NCBI GenBank assembly: GCA_030743445.1
Contig: JASLSL010000191.1
Location: 1 to 22,108 of the forward strand
Origin: Alphaproteobacteria bacterium
GTDB lineage: Bacteria > Pseudomonadota > Alphaproteobacteria > UBA8366
Direction: 5' to 3'
DNA length: 22,108 nucleotides
Shown here: one piece after another, positions 1 to 8,036 of the stretch
Layout: the number at the start of each line of letters is the position of its first letter
Position numbering within the stretch: the first letter of the stretch is position 1
The notes under the pieces: generated by a model
What the model was told of the DNA's origin: nothing
What the model saw: the letters and a program-made list of their open reading frames with translations, nothing else
Database searches by the model: none
Position numbers and translations under genes: made by a program

Positions 1-665
1 AAATCGAGGTCGGCGTAGTGCGGCGGCGGCGGGCAGCCCGGAATGTGATCGGCGAGCAGGCCGCGGAAGCTCGGTCGCGACTTGACCCGCGCATACCAGT
101 CCTTGGCCGGGCCGTGGCCGTCCCACGGCACGTCGCCGAGATAGTCGACGCAGGAGAGATGGGCCGCCGCGGCGATGTCGGCGAGCGAGAAGTCGTTGCC
201 GGCGAGCCAGCGGCGTTCCTCGGTGAGGTAGGCGATGTAGTCGAGATGGACGTGGATGTTGCTGCTGCCGGCGCGGATCGCGGCCGAACTCGGCTCGCCG
301 AGGCCGAGGAAGCGCTTCGTGATCTTCTCGTCGACCAGGTTGCCGGTGACCTCGCCGCCGAACTTGTGGTCGAACCAGGCGGCGAGGCGCCGCGTCTCGG
401 CGCGGGCGCCGGGGCTTCGGCCGATCAGCGGCGGATCGGGGTAGGCCTCGTCGAGATATTCGACGATCGCGGTGGAATCGGCGTACACCGTGCCGTCGTC
501 CTCGATCAGGACCGGCAGGTCGCCCGCCGGGTTGAGCGCCAGGAAGTCCTCGCGGCGCTCCCACAGCTTTTCGACCTGGAGCTCGAACTCGATGTCCTTT
601 TCCGCCAACGCGATGCGCGCCTTGCGGCAGAACGGCGAGAGCCAGAGGTGGTAGAGCGTCCGCAT
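1..665 (-). CDS. fzlA: FzlA-like GST-fold cell-division protein (3' end cut by window edge)
   Basis: Reading leftward from the ATG at 663-665, 221 residues are visible before the window ends. The N-terminus (MRTLYHLWLSPFCRKARIAL) is a GST thioredoxin-like domain, with the cis-Pro region in LNPAGDLPVLIEDDG and the DSTAIVEYLDEAYPD helix. A helical GST C-domain follows (FSLADIAAAAHLSCVDYLGD). The visible C-terminus is HYADLD, with a partial codon for Phe or Leu. This architecture and the HYADLDF-like tail match FzlA, the alphaproteobacterial GST-fold protein that binds FtsZ and links the Z-ring to septal wall synthesis; its C-terminal tail is functionally important in Caulobacter. The stop codon probably lies just outside the window. 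No clear Shine-Dalgarno precedes the ATG, and the start is chosen by family alignment. A generic glutathione S-transferase is the alternative. Confidence 0.82.
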   Translation of the reverse strand, partial: MRTLYHLWLSPFCRKARIALAEKDIEFELQVEKLWERREDFLALNPAGDLPVLIEDDGTVYADSTAIVEYLDEAYPDPPLIGRSPGARAETRRLAAWFDHKFGGEVTGNLVDEKITKRFLGLGEPSSAAIRAGSSNIHVHLDYIAYLTEERRWLAGNDFSLADIAAAAHLSCVDYLGDVPWDGHGPAKDWYARVKSRPSFRGLLADHIPGCPPPPHYADLD

Positions 666-678
666 GTCCGGGATATTA

Positions 679-731
679 ATACCAACCCGCAGCGACGATC
701 TCTATGGGTCATTATCACTGCAGGTTGGTAT
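679..731. repeat. Imperfect inverted repeat upstream of fzlA
   Basis: The arms are at 679-692 and 718-731. They are 14 bp with one mismatch (core taccaacc / ggttggta) and a 25-bp spacer. The near arm lies 14 bp from the fzlA start codon, so this could be a repressor operator or a structured leader. There is no T-run to suggest a terminator. The function is inferred from position only. Confidence 0.5.
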
Positions 732-865
732 ATGGAGCCGGGCCGTAGGCGCAACGATGTATTCTTGTCGCGCCGATCGACGACGACCCGAAACAGATCG
801 CCTACATGAAGAAGATCGGGAAGGGCGGCGAATTGTTCGGCTGGCTGAGGCGGTCGCCCCGCGCC

Positions 866-3800
866 CTATTCCGCGACGCCGTCGGCGGCGTCGGGGGATT
901 CGGTCTCGATGCGGATCGGGTGGTCGAGGCGCTCGATCATTTCCTTCGGCACGACCTGCCAGAACTTCTCCTTCTCGACATCCCACTCGGTGAGGATCTG
1001 CTCGCCCCACTTGGACTGGGTTTCCTCGGTGTGGCGCAGGATCAGCCCGTGGCAGACATCCTCCCAGTGCTCGACCTCGATGCGTTGATAGATCACCGAG
1101 TCCCGATTGACCCGGTGCTCGAAGTCGCCCTCGGTGTCGTGTACGAAAGCCATGCCGCCGGTCATGCCGGCCGCGAAATTGTCGCCGACCCGCCCCAGGA
1201 TCACCGCGATCCCGCCGGTCATGTACTCGCAGCCATTGGCGCCGCAACCCTCGACCACGGTCAGGGCGCCCGAATTTCGCACCGCGAAGCGCTCGCCCGC
1301 CTGGCCCGCGGCGAACAGCTCGCCGCTGATGGCGCCGTAAAGAACGGTGTTGCCGACGATCGAATTATCGTGCGAGGAGAGCGGGCTCGCGGTCATCGGC
1401 CGGACGACGATGATCCCGCCCGAAAGGCCCTTGCCGACATAATCATTGGCCTCGCCGAAGACCTCGAGCTTGAGGCCCTGCACCGCCCAGGCGCCGAGCG
1501 ATTGGCCCGCCGATCCGCGCAGCCGCACCGTGACGTGGCCCGGCTGCAGGCTGGTCATACCGAACTTGCGGGTGATCATCGAGGACAGCCTTGTCCCGAT
1601 CGCGCGCTGGGTGTTTTGGACGTTGTACTGCAGCTGCATCTTCTCGCCGTCGCGGAACAGCGCCTCGGCGTCCTCGATCATCTGCTTGTCGAGCGTGTCC
1701 GGCACCTCGTTGTATTCGGTGGTGCAGTAGCGCGCGTGCTCACCCGGATCGGCCTGCGCCAGGATCGGGTTGAGGTCGAGATCGTCGAGATGCTCCGCCC
1801 CCCGGCTGATCTGGCTCAAGAAATCGCTACGGCCGATGACCTCGTCGAGGGTGTGGGCGCCGAGCCGCGCCAGGATCTCGCGGACCTCCTCGGCGATGAA
1901 GCTGAAGAGGTTGACCACCTTTTCCGGCGTGCCGGTGAACTTCTCGCGCAGCTTCGGGTCCTGGGTGCAGACCCCGACCGGGCAGGTGTTGGAATGGCAT
2001 TGGCGGACCAGGATGCAGCCCATCGCGGTCAACGACGCGGTGGCCACACCGTACTCCTCGGCCCCCAGCAGCGCCGCCATGACCACGTCGCGTCCGGTCT
2101 TGATGCCGCCGTCGACGCGCAGCCGCACCCGGTGGCGCAGACCGTTGAGGGTCAGGACCTGGTTGACCTCGCTGAGGCCCATCTCCCACGGCAGGCCGGC
2201 ATATTTGATCGAGGTCTGCGGCGAGGCGCCGGTGCCTCCCGAATGACCCGAAATCAGGATCACGTCGGCGTTGGCCTTGGCCACGCCGGCGGCGATCGTG
2301 CCGATCCCGGTGCGCGCCACCAATTTGACGCAGACTGTGGCCTCCGGGTTGATCTGCTTCAGGTCGTAGATCAGCTGCGCCAGGTCCTCGATCGAGTAGA
2401 TGTCGTGGTGCGGCGGCGGCGAAATCAGGGTCACGCCGGGGGTCGAGTGGCGCAGCCGCGCGATCTCCTCGGAGACCTTGAAGCCGGGCAGCTGGCCGCC
2501 CTCGCCGGGCTTGGCGCCCTGGGCCATCTTGATTTCGATCTCGCTGCAGCTATTCAGGTATTCGGCGGTGACGCCGAACCGGCCCGAAGCGATCTGCTTG
2601 ACCGCCGAGTTGGCGTTGTCGCCGTTGGCCCGCGGCCGGGCGCGGGCCGGGTCCTCGCCACCCTCGCCGCTGCACGACTGGCCACCGATCCGGTTCATCG
2701 CGATCGCCAGGCATTCGTGGGCTTCCTTGGAGAGCGCGCCGTGCGACATGCTGCCGGTCCCGAAGCGCTTGCGCAGCTCGGTGATCGATTCGACCTCGTC
2801 CAGGTTCACCGGCTCCGACTTCGGGTCGAAGTCGAGCAAGTCGCGCAGGTTGATCGGCGGAAGCTCGCGCACGCCTTCGCTGTACTTCTTGTAGGTCGCG
2901 TAGGAATCGCTGCCGACCGCGGCCTGCAGGGTGTGAATCAGCTCGCCATCCCAGAAATGCGTCTCGCCGCCGCGGCGATAGCGATAGATGCCGCCGACCG
3001 GCAGCGCCACGAAGTCCTCGTTGTAGGCGCGTTCGTGCTGTTCGATCACCTTGCGCTGGATGCCGACCAGGCCGATGCCCGAAATCCGGCTCGGCAGGCC
3101 GGGGAAAAACTCGTCGACCAGGGTGCGCGACAGGCCGACCGCCTCGAAGTTGTAACCGCCTCGATAGGAGCTGATCACCGCGATGCCCATCTTCGACATG
3201 GTCTTGAGCAAGCCTTGGTTGGCCGCCGTCTTGTAGCGCTGCATCGCCGCGTCGAGCGACATGTCGCCGAACAGGCCGCGGCGGTGGCGTTCGGCGATCG
3301 CTTCCTGCGCCAGATAGGCGTTTACCGTCGAGGCGCCGACGCCGATCATCACCGCGAAGTAATGAACGTCGAGGCACTCCGCGGTGCGCACGTTGAGCGA
3401 GGTGAAAGTGCGCAGCTCGTTGCGCACCAGGTGCGTGTGCACCGCACCGGTGGCGAGGATCATCGGCAGTGCGGCGTTGTCGGCATCGACAGCCATATCC
3501 GAGAGGATCAGATGGGTGGCCCCGCCGCGCACCGCGTCCTCGGCCTCGCGCTGGATCCGGAACACCACCGACCTGAGCGCGTCGGCGCCGTCGGCCGGAC
3601 GGAAGGTGCAGTCGATCTCGACCGCGGCCTCGCCCATGTAGGTGCGCAGGGCCTCGAACTCGCCGTTGAGCAGGACCGGCGTTTCGAGTTGCAGGATGTC
3701 GAGCTGACTTTCGTCCTCGTCGAGGATGTTGCCGAGGTTGCCGAGCCGGGTCGCCAGGCTCATCACCTGCTGTTCGCGCAGACTGTCGATCGGCGGGTTG

Positions 3801-5398
3801 GTGACCTGGCTGAAATTCTGGCGGAAGAAATGGTGCAGGCCGCGGTAGTGGGTCGACAGCACCGCGGCCGGCGTGTCGTCGCCCATCGAGCCGGTCGCCT
3901 CCTTGGCGTCCTCGACCATCGGATGGAGGATCAGCTCCAATTCCTCGAGCGACCAGCCGACCGAAACGGCGCGGCGGCGAAACTCGTCGCGCTCCATGGC
4001 CGAGGCCTCCCGCGCGTCCTTGATCAGATCGTCGAGATTCCGGGCCTTTTCGCCCCACTTGCCGAACGGCCGCAGTGCGGCGACCTTATCCTTGAGCTCG
4101 CGGTCGTGGTAGAAGCGGCCCTCACGCAAGTCGACGGCGACCATCTGCCCGGGGCCGACACGGCCCTTCTCGACCACCGTGGTTTCATCGCCCCGCACCA
4201 TGCCGGCCTCGGAGCCGACGACCAGCAGGCCGTCGCCGGTGATGACGTAACGCATTGGCCGGAGCCCGTTGCGGTCCATGCCGGCCAGCACCCAACGGCC
4301 GCCATAGCCGGCGATCGCGGCGGGACCGTCCCACGGCTCCATCACGGCGTTGCCGTAGGCGTAGAAGTCGCGGTGCGGCGTTGGCACGGTCGCGGATTTC
4401 TCCCAGGCCTCGGGGATCAGCAGCAGTTTGACCTCCGGCAGCTCGCGCTCGGTGCGCACCAGCAGCTCGGCGACCGCATCGATCGCGGCGGAATCCGAGC
4501 TCCGCGGCTGCACCACCGGGCGAATGTCCTCGATCCGCTCGCCGAGGTTGGTTGCCGCCATCCGCGTCTCGTGGCTCGCCATCCAGTTGACGTTGCCCAA
4601 GAGCGTGTTGATCTCGCCGTTGTGGGCGAGCACGCGGAACGGCTGGGCCAACGACCAGGTTGGGAAGGTGTTGGTCGAATAGCGCTGGTGGTAGATCGCG
4701 AAGTTCGAGACGTAGAGCTCGTCCAACAGGTCGGGATAGAAGGCGGTGAGCTGCTCGGCCAGGAACAGCCCCTTGTAGATCACCGAGCGGCACGACAGCG
4801 AGCAGATGTAGAAGTCGGGAATGTTCTCGGCCAGGATCGATTTCTCGATGCGCCGGCGGATGATGTAGAGGTCGGTTTCGAACTGCGCGTCGTCGACCCC
4901 GCGCGCATTCTCGACCATGATCTGCTCGATCTCGGGCCGCGTCGCGTTGGCCTTCTCGCCGATGAATTCGACGTTGGCCGGCACCTGGCGCCAACCGTGG
5001 ATGCGGTGGCCGAAGCGCAGAATCTCCGACTCGACGATGACCCGGCAGCGCTCCTGGGCGCCGAAATCGGTGCGCGGCAGGAACACCATGCCGACCGCGA
5101 GCCGGCCCTCGCCGGCCTCGTGACCGGTGCGGCGGATGTGCTCCTTGAAGAAGTCCTGCGGGATCTGGACGTGGATGCCGGCGCCGTCGCCGGTCTTGCC
5201 GTCGGCGTCGACCGCACCCCGGTGCCAGAGCGATTTCAAAGCCTCGATGCCCTTGAGCACGACCTCGCGGCGTGGCTTCCCGTCGATCGCCGCGATCAGC
5301 CCGACGCCGCAGGCGTCGTGCTCGTCTTGCGGCCGGTAGGCGTGCGCCGCCTCGAGCCGCGCCGCGTTTTCCCGCCATCGCTTGATGCTGTCGGTCAT
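866..5398 (-). CDS. gltB: Glutamate synthase [NADPH] large (alpha) subunit
   Basis: The protein has 1510 residues, the usual length. GltB releases ammonia from glutamine and adds it to 2-oxoglutarate, giving two glutamates (EC 1.4.1.13), with electrons from GltD. Cys30 in DEHDACGVG is the class II amidotransferase nucleophile and implies removal of a 29-residue propeptide. The FMN-binding synthase domain contains GEGGEDP and SGHSGGTGASP. The 3Fe-4S cysteines lie at about 1128, 1134 and 1139 (CILVRQCHSNTC). The C-terminal Gly-rich beta-helix domain (GGIIVVRPM, GANGCEYMTGG) is intact. The ATG at 5396-5398 is preceded by GGAGAG at good spacing; an in-frame extension of 50 residues upstream is not family-like and overlaps gltD. 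It lies 16 bp downstream of gltD, so the two are almost certainly cotranscribed. Confidence 0.98.
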   Translation of the reverse strand: MTDSIKRWRENAARLEAAHAYRPQDEHDACGVGLIAAIDGKPRREVVLKGIEALKSLWHRGAVDADGKTGDGAGIHVQIPQDFFKEHIRRTGHEAGEGRLAVGMVFLPRTDFGAQERCRVIVESEILRFGHRIHGWRQVPANVEFIGEKANATRPEIEQIMVENARGVDDAQFETDLYIIRRRIEKSILAENIPDFYICSLSCRSVIYKGLFLAEQLTAFYPDLLDELYVSNFAIYHQRYSTNTFPTWSLAQPFRVLAHNGEINTLLGNVNWMASHETRMAATNLGERIEDIRPVVQPRSSDSAAIDAVAELLVRTERELPEVKLLLIPEAWEKSATVPTPHRDFYAYGNAVMEPWDGPAAIAGYGGRWVLAGMDRNGLRPMRYVITGDGLLVVGSEAGMVRGDETTVVEKGRVGPGQMVAVDLREGRFYHDRELKDKVAALRPFGKWGEKARNLDDLIKDAREASAMERDEFRRRAVSVGWSLEELELILHPMVEDAKEATGSMGDDTPAAVLSTHYRGLHHFFRQNFSQVTNPPIDSLREQQVMSLATRLGNLGNILDEDESQLDILQLETPVLLNGEFEALRTYMGEAAVEIDCTFRPADGADALRSVVFRIQREAEDAVRGGATHLILSDMAVDADNAALPMILATGAVHTHLVRNELRTFTSLNVRTAECLDVHYFAVMIGVGASTVNAYLAQEAIAERHRRGLFGDMSLDAAMQRYKTAANQGLLKTMSKMGIAVISSYRGGYNFEAVGLSRTLVDEFFPGLPSRISGIGLVGIQRKVIEQHERAYNEDFVALPVGGIYRYRRGGETHFWDGELIHTLQAAVGSDSYATYKKYSEGVRELPPINLRDLLDFDPKSEPVNLDEVESITELRKRFGTGSMSHGALSKEAHECLAIAMNRIGGQSCSGEGGEDPARARPRANGDNANSAVKQIASGRFGVTAEYLNSCSEIEIKMAQGAKPGEGGQLPGFKVSEEIARLRHSTPGVTLISPPPHHDIYSIEDLAQLIYDLKQINPEATVCVKLVARTGIGTIAAGVAKANADVILISGHSGGTGASPQTSIKYAGLPWEMGLSEVNQVLTLNGLRHRVRLRVDGGIKTGRDVVMAALLGAEEYGVATASLTAMGCILVRQCHSNTCPVGVCTQDPKLREKFTGTPEKVVNLFSFIAEEVREILARLGAHTLDEVIGRSDFLSQISRGAEHLDDLDLNPILAQADPGEHARYCTTEYNEVPDTLDKQMIEDAEALFRDGEKMQLQYNVQNTQRAIGTRLSSMITRKFGMTSLQPGHVTVRLRGSAGQSLGAWAVQGLKLEVFGEANDYVGKGLSGGIIVVRPMTASPLSSHDNSIVGNTVLYGAISGELFAAGQAGERFAVRNSGALTVVEGCGANGCEYMTGGIAVILGRVGDNFAAGMTGGMAFVHDTEGDFEHRVNRDSVIYQRIEVEHWEDVCHGLILRHTEETQSKWGEQILTEWDVEKEKFWQVVPKEMIERLDHPIRIETESPDAADGVAE

Positions 5399-5414
5399 GC
5401 TTTCTCTCCGGCCC

Positions 5415-6860
5415 TCACGACGCCATCGCCAGGTCCTGATCCTGCTGCCTTTGCGCCAGCGCCCGATGGATCGCATCGGCGGCGTCGCGTCCATCACGAA
5501 TCGCCCAGACGACGAGCGAGGCGCCGCGCACGATATCGCCGGCCGCATAGACCCCGTCGAGCGCCGTCATCATCGTCGACCAGTCGACCCGGACGGTGCC
5601 CCAGCGGGTCACGGTCAGCCCGGTCTCGTCGAACAGCGCCGGCAGATCCTCCGGGTCGAACCCGAGCGACTTGATCACCAGGTCGACATCGATGGTGTAG
5701 CTCGCGTCCTCGATCGGTTGCGGCGATTGGCGGCCGCTGGCGTCGGGCACGCCGAGGCGCATGCGCTGGGCCCGCACGGCACTGACGGCACCGTCGCCGA
5801 GGAAGGCCTCGGGCGCGGACAACCAAACGAACTCGACGCCTTCCTCGATCGCGTGTTCGACCTCGCGGCGCGAGCCCGGCATATTTTCTTGGTCGCGCCG
5901 GTAGAGGCATTTTACCGACCGCGCCCCCTGGCGCACGGCTGTGCGCACGCAGTCCATCGCGGTGTCGCCGCCGCCGATCACCGTGACGTTCTTGCCGGCG
6001 GCGTCGAGCGCGCCGTCGTCGAAGGTCGCCAGCTGTTTGCCGAGACCCTTGTGGTTGCTGGCGGTCAGGTAGTCGAGCGCCTGGACGATGTTGTCGAGGC
6101 CCGAGCCCGGCATGGCGAAGTCGCGCGATACGTAGACACCGGTCGCGATCAGCACCGCGTCATGTTTCTCGCGCAACTCGGCAAGCGAAATGTCGCGGCC
6201 GACATCGACGTTGAGGTGGAAGGTGACGCCACCGTCGGTGAGCCAGTCGGCGCGGCGCTGGACGATGTCCTTCTCGAGCTTGAAGTTCGGAATGCCGTAG
6301 ACCAACAGACCGCCGGGACGGTCGTAACGGTCGTAGATTTCGACCTGGTAACCCCGGCGCCGCAAGCGTTCGGCGGCGGCGAATCCAGCGGGGCCGGCGC
6401 CGATGATGCCGATACTGGCCTCGAGCTCGCGCGGCGGGGCGATCGGCTCGACCCAACCGTTATCGAACGCGGTCTCGGTGATGTAGGTCTCGACCGAGCC
6501 GATGGTGACGGTGCCGTGGCCGGCCTGCTCGATCACGCAGTTGCCCTCGCAGAGCCGGTCCTGGGGGCAGATGCGGCCGCAGATTTCGGGCAGGGTGTTG
6601 GTTTCGGCGGCGACCTCGTAGGCCTCCTCGATCCGGTCCTCGGCGGTCAGCAGCAGCCAATCGGGAATGTTGTTGTGCAGCGGGCAATGGGTCTGGCAAT
6701 AGGGAATGCCGCACTGCGAGCACCGTCCGGCCTGTTCGGCAGCACCCCGGGTCTCGAAGCGCTTGTAAATCTCATCGAAATCCGCGCGCCGCGCCAATGC
6801 CTTGCGTTTTTCCGGCATTTGCTGCGACAGATCGACGAATTTCAGCATTCTGTTCGGCAT
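5415..6860 (-). CDS. gltD: Glutamate synthase small (beta) subunit, NADPH oxidoreductase
   Basis: The protein has 481 residues. GltD oxidises NADPH on FAD and passes electrons through 4Fe-4S clusters to GltB. Eight N-terminal cysteines at 47, 50, 55, 59, 94, 98, 104 and 108 (CSQCGIPYCQTHC, CGRICPQDRLCEGNC) supply the clusters. An FAD dinucleotide fold follows at GIIGAGPAG (about 151-159), an NADPH fold at VIGGGDTAMDC (about 294-304), and the closing FAD motif GVYAAGDIVRGASLVVWAIRD. The start MPNRMLKFVD matches the Azospirillum-type N-terminus. The ATG at 6846-6848 is possible, but the open frame extending to 7013 is non-homologous. gltD precedes gltB in the operon. The shared upstream gap separates it from divergent uppP. 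Confidence 0.96.
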   Translation of the reverse strand: MPNRMLKFVDLSQQMPEKRKALARRADFDEIYKRFETRGAAEQAGRCSQCGIPYCQTHCPLHNNIPDWLLLTAEDRIEEAYEVAAETNTLPEICGRICPQDRLCEGNCVIEQAGHGTVTIGSVETYITETAFDNGWVEPIAPPRELEASIGIIGAGPAGFAAAERLRRRGYQVEIYDRYDRPGGLLVYGIPNFKLEKDIVQRRADWLTDGGVTFHLNVDVGRDISLAELREKHDAVLIATGVYVSRDFAMPGSGLDNIVQALDYLTASNHKGLGKQLATFDDGALDAAGKNVTVIGGGDTAMDCVRTAVRQGARSVKCLYRRDQENMPGSRREVEHAIEEGVEFVWLSAPEAFLGDGAVSAVRAQRMRLGVPDASGRQSPQPIEDASYTIDVDLVIKSLGFDPEDLPALFDETGLTVTRWGTVRVDWSTMMTALDGVYAAGDIVRGASLVVWAIRDGRDAADAIHRALAQRQQDQDLAMAS

Positions 6861-7223
6861 CTGCGCCGTTACCCCGTGTTCCCGTTCCGCGCCCGGCCGC
6901 AGAAGCGTCCGGCGGAACAAGGTTGCCCCATCTAGTTTGTCTTCGGACCAGCCCGGCAGCGGTCTTGTTGTTGTTATGCGCGAACCGACCAGGCGGCGAG
7001 CCCCCGTAGGCATGATTTATAGGCGATGCGTGGGGAAATGGCTAGAAAAAACGACATTTAAGGTAAACATTGCTTACTTATTAAATAAAAGCGTTAATGC
7101 CCACATGGAGTTAAGGGCCATTCCGGGGAAGCCGATAGACTTATTTAGTACCGAAACGGGATTATCTTCTGGGCTGCATTGCAAACCCTGGAATGGTATA
7201 AACCCTGTCACCGCATACAAAAT
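6861..7223. other. Divergent gltD/uppP intergenic region, partly AT-rich
   Basis: These 363 bp separate gltD (leftward) from uppP (rightward). From about 7012 the base composition drops sharply in GC (for example the ttattaaataaaag stretch at 7078-7091), unlike the flanking genes. It holds a direct repeat of aaaccctg at 7183-7190 and 7200-7207, 17 bp apart. TATAAA-like hexamers occur on both strands (7197-7202 plus, and near 7016-7021 minus), but none has a convincing -35 partner. A 76-codon frame at 7012-7242 has no ribosome-binding site and overlaps the uppP start, so I do not call it. Promoters for both genes must be here, but I cannot place them firmly. Confidence 0.6.
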
Positions 7224-8036
7224 GTGGGGGGCTACAAAATAGCACTCTACCATATTCTGTTGCTGGCCCTTATTCAGGGAATTACCGAATTCCTTCCGGT
7301 CAGCTCTTCCGGACACCTTGTCGTCACCTCGCAGTTGCTCGGTTGGCCCGATCAAGGGCTGGTCATCGACGTCGCGGTGCATCTCGGCACCCTGTTCGCG
7401 GTGATGCTCTACTTCTGGCGCGACATCTGGTTCATCGCGGTCGACTTGACGCGGCTCGCGATCGGCCGCGGCGGCGCGGGTGCGCAGCTCGCGGGCCGGC
7501 TGTTGATCGCCACCGTTCCGGTCTTCATCGTCGGCTATCTGGCGCGCGACGAGATCGGAAGCTGGCTGCGCGACGCCGAGATCATCGCCTGGGCGACGAT
7601 CGGCTTCGCCATCGTGCTGTGGATCGCCGACCGGCTCGGCATGACCGTGCGCCGGATCGAGCATATCGGGGTCGGCAACGCGGTCTTCATCGGGCTGATG
7701 CAGGTGCTGGCGTTGGTCCCGGGTGTCAGCCGCTCGGGCATCACCATGACCGCGGGACGGCTCTTGGGCCTGGAGCGGCAGGAAGCGGCGCGCTTCTCGT
7801 TGCTGCTCTCGATCCCGACGATCGTCGGTGCGGCCGCGCTCTCCGGGGTCGAGATTTACCAGGCCGGCGATCCCGGGCTCGGCCAAGACGCGGCCTTGGC
7901 GGTCGGTCTCTCCTTCGTCACCGGGCTCGCCGCGATCGCGGCGATGATGCATTGGCTCAAGCGCGCCGGCTTCGGCATTTTCGTGGTCTACCGCCTCGCG
8001 CTCGGCGCCGGTCTTCTGTACTGGATCTACAGCTAA
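7224..8036 (+). CDS. uppP: Undecaprenyl-diphosphatase (UppP/BacA)
   Basis: This is an integral inner-membrane enzyme that dephosphorylates undecaprenyl diphosphate (EC 3.6.1.27), recycling the lipid carrier for peptidoglycan and other envelope polymers. Both family signatures are present: the N-terminal ALIQGITEFLPVSSSGHL block, with catalytic Glu and Ser/Gly/His residues, and the mirrored PGVSRSGITMTAGRLLGLER block. Most of the rest is hydrophobic helices, ending RLALGAGLLYWIYS. The start is uncertain: the frame opens at a TTG at 7179, but the family normally begins 8-10 residues before LALIQG, so the GTG at 7224 (270 residues) is preferred. Neither start has a good Shine-Dalgarno. The first roughly 30 codons are markedly less GC-rich than the rest. 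Confidence 0.95.
   Translation: MGGYKIALYHILLLALIQGITEFLPVSSSGHLVVTSQLLGWPDQGLVIDVAVHLGTLFAVMLYFWRDIWFIAVDLTRLAIGRGGAGAQLAGRLLIATVPVFIVGYLARDEIGSWLRDAEIIAWATIGFAIVLWIADRLGMTVRRIEHIGVGNAVFIGLMQVLALVPGVSRSGITMTAGRLLGLERQEAARFSLLLSIPTIVGAAALSGVEIYQAGDPGLGQDAALAVGLSFVTGLAAIAAMMHWLKRAGFGIFVVYRLALGAGLLYWIYS

Noticed and set aside
806..5674. A plus-strand open frame of 1622 codons
   Set aside because: It is the antisense of gltB, kept open by high GC; its translation is compositionally odd (rich in D, R, H, L, V) with no recognisable domains, while the minus strand encodes a complete GltB.
5382..6935. A plus-strand open frame of 517 codons
   Set aside because: It is antisense to gltD, which has all its cysteine and nucleotide-binding motifs on the other strand.
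7012..7242. A 76-codon plus-strand frame in the AT-rich gltD/uppP gap
   Set aside because: No ribosome-binding site, no recognisable sequence, and it overlaps the uppP start in another frame.
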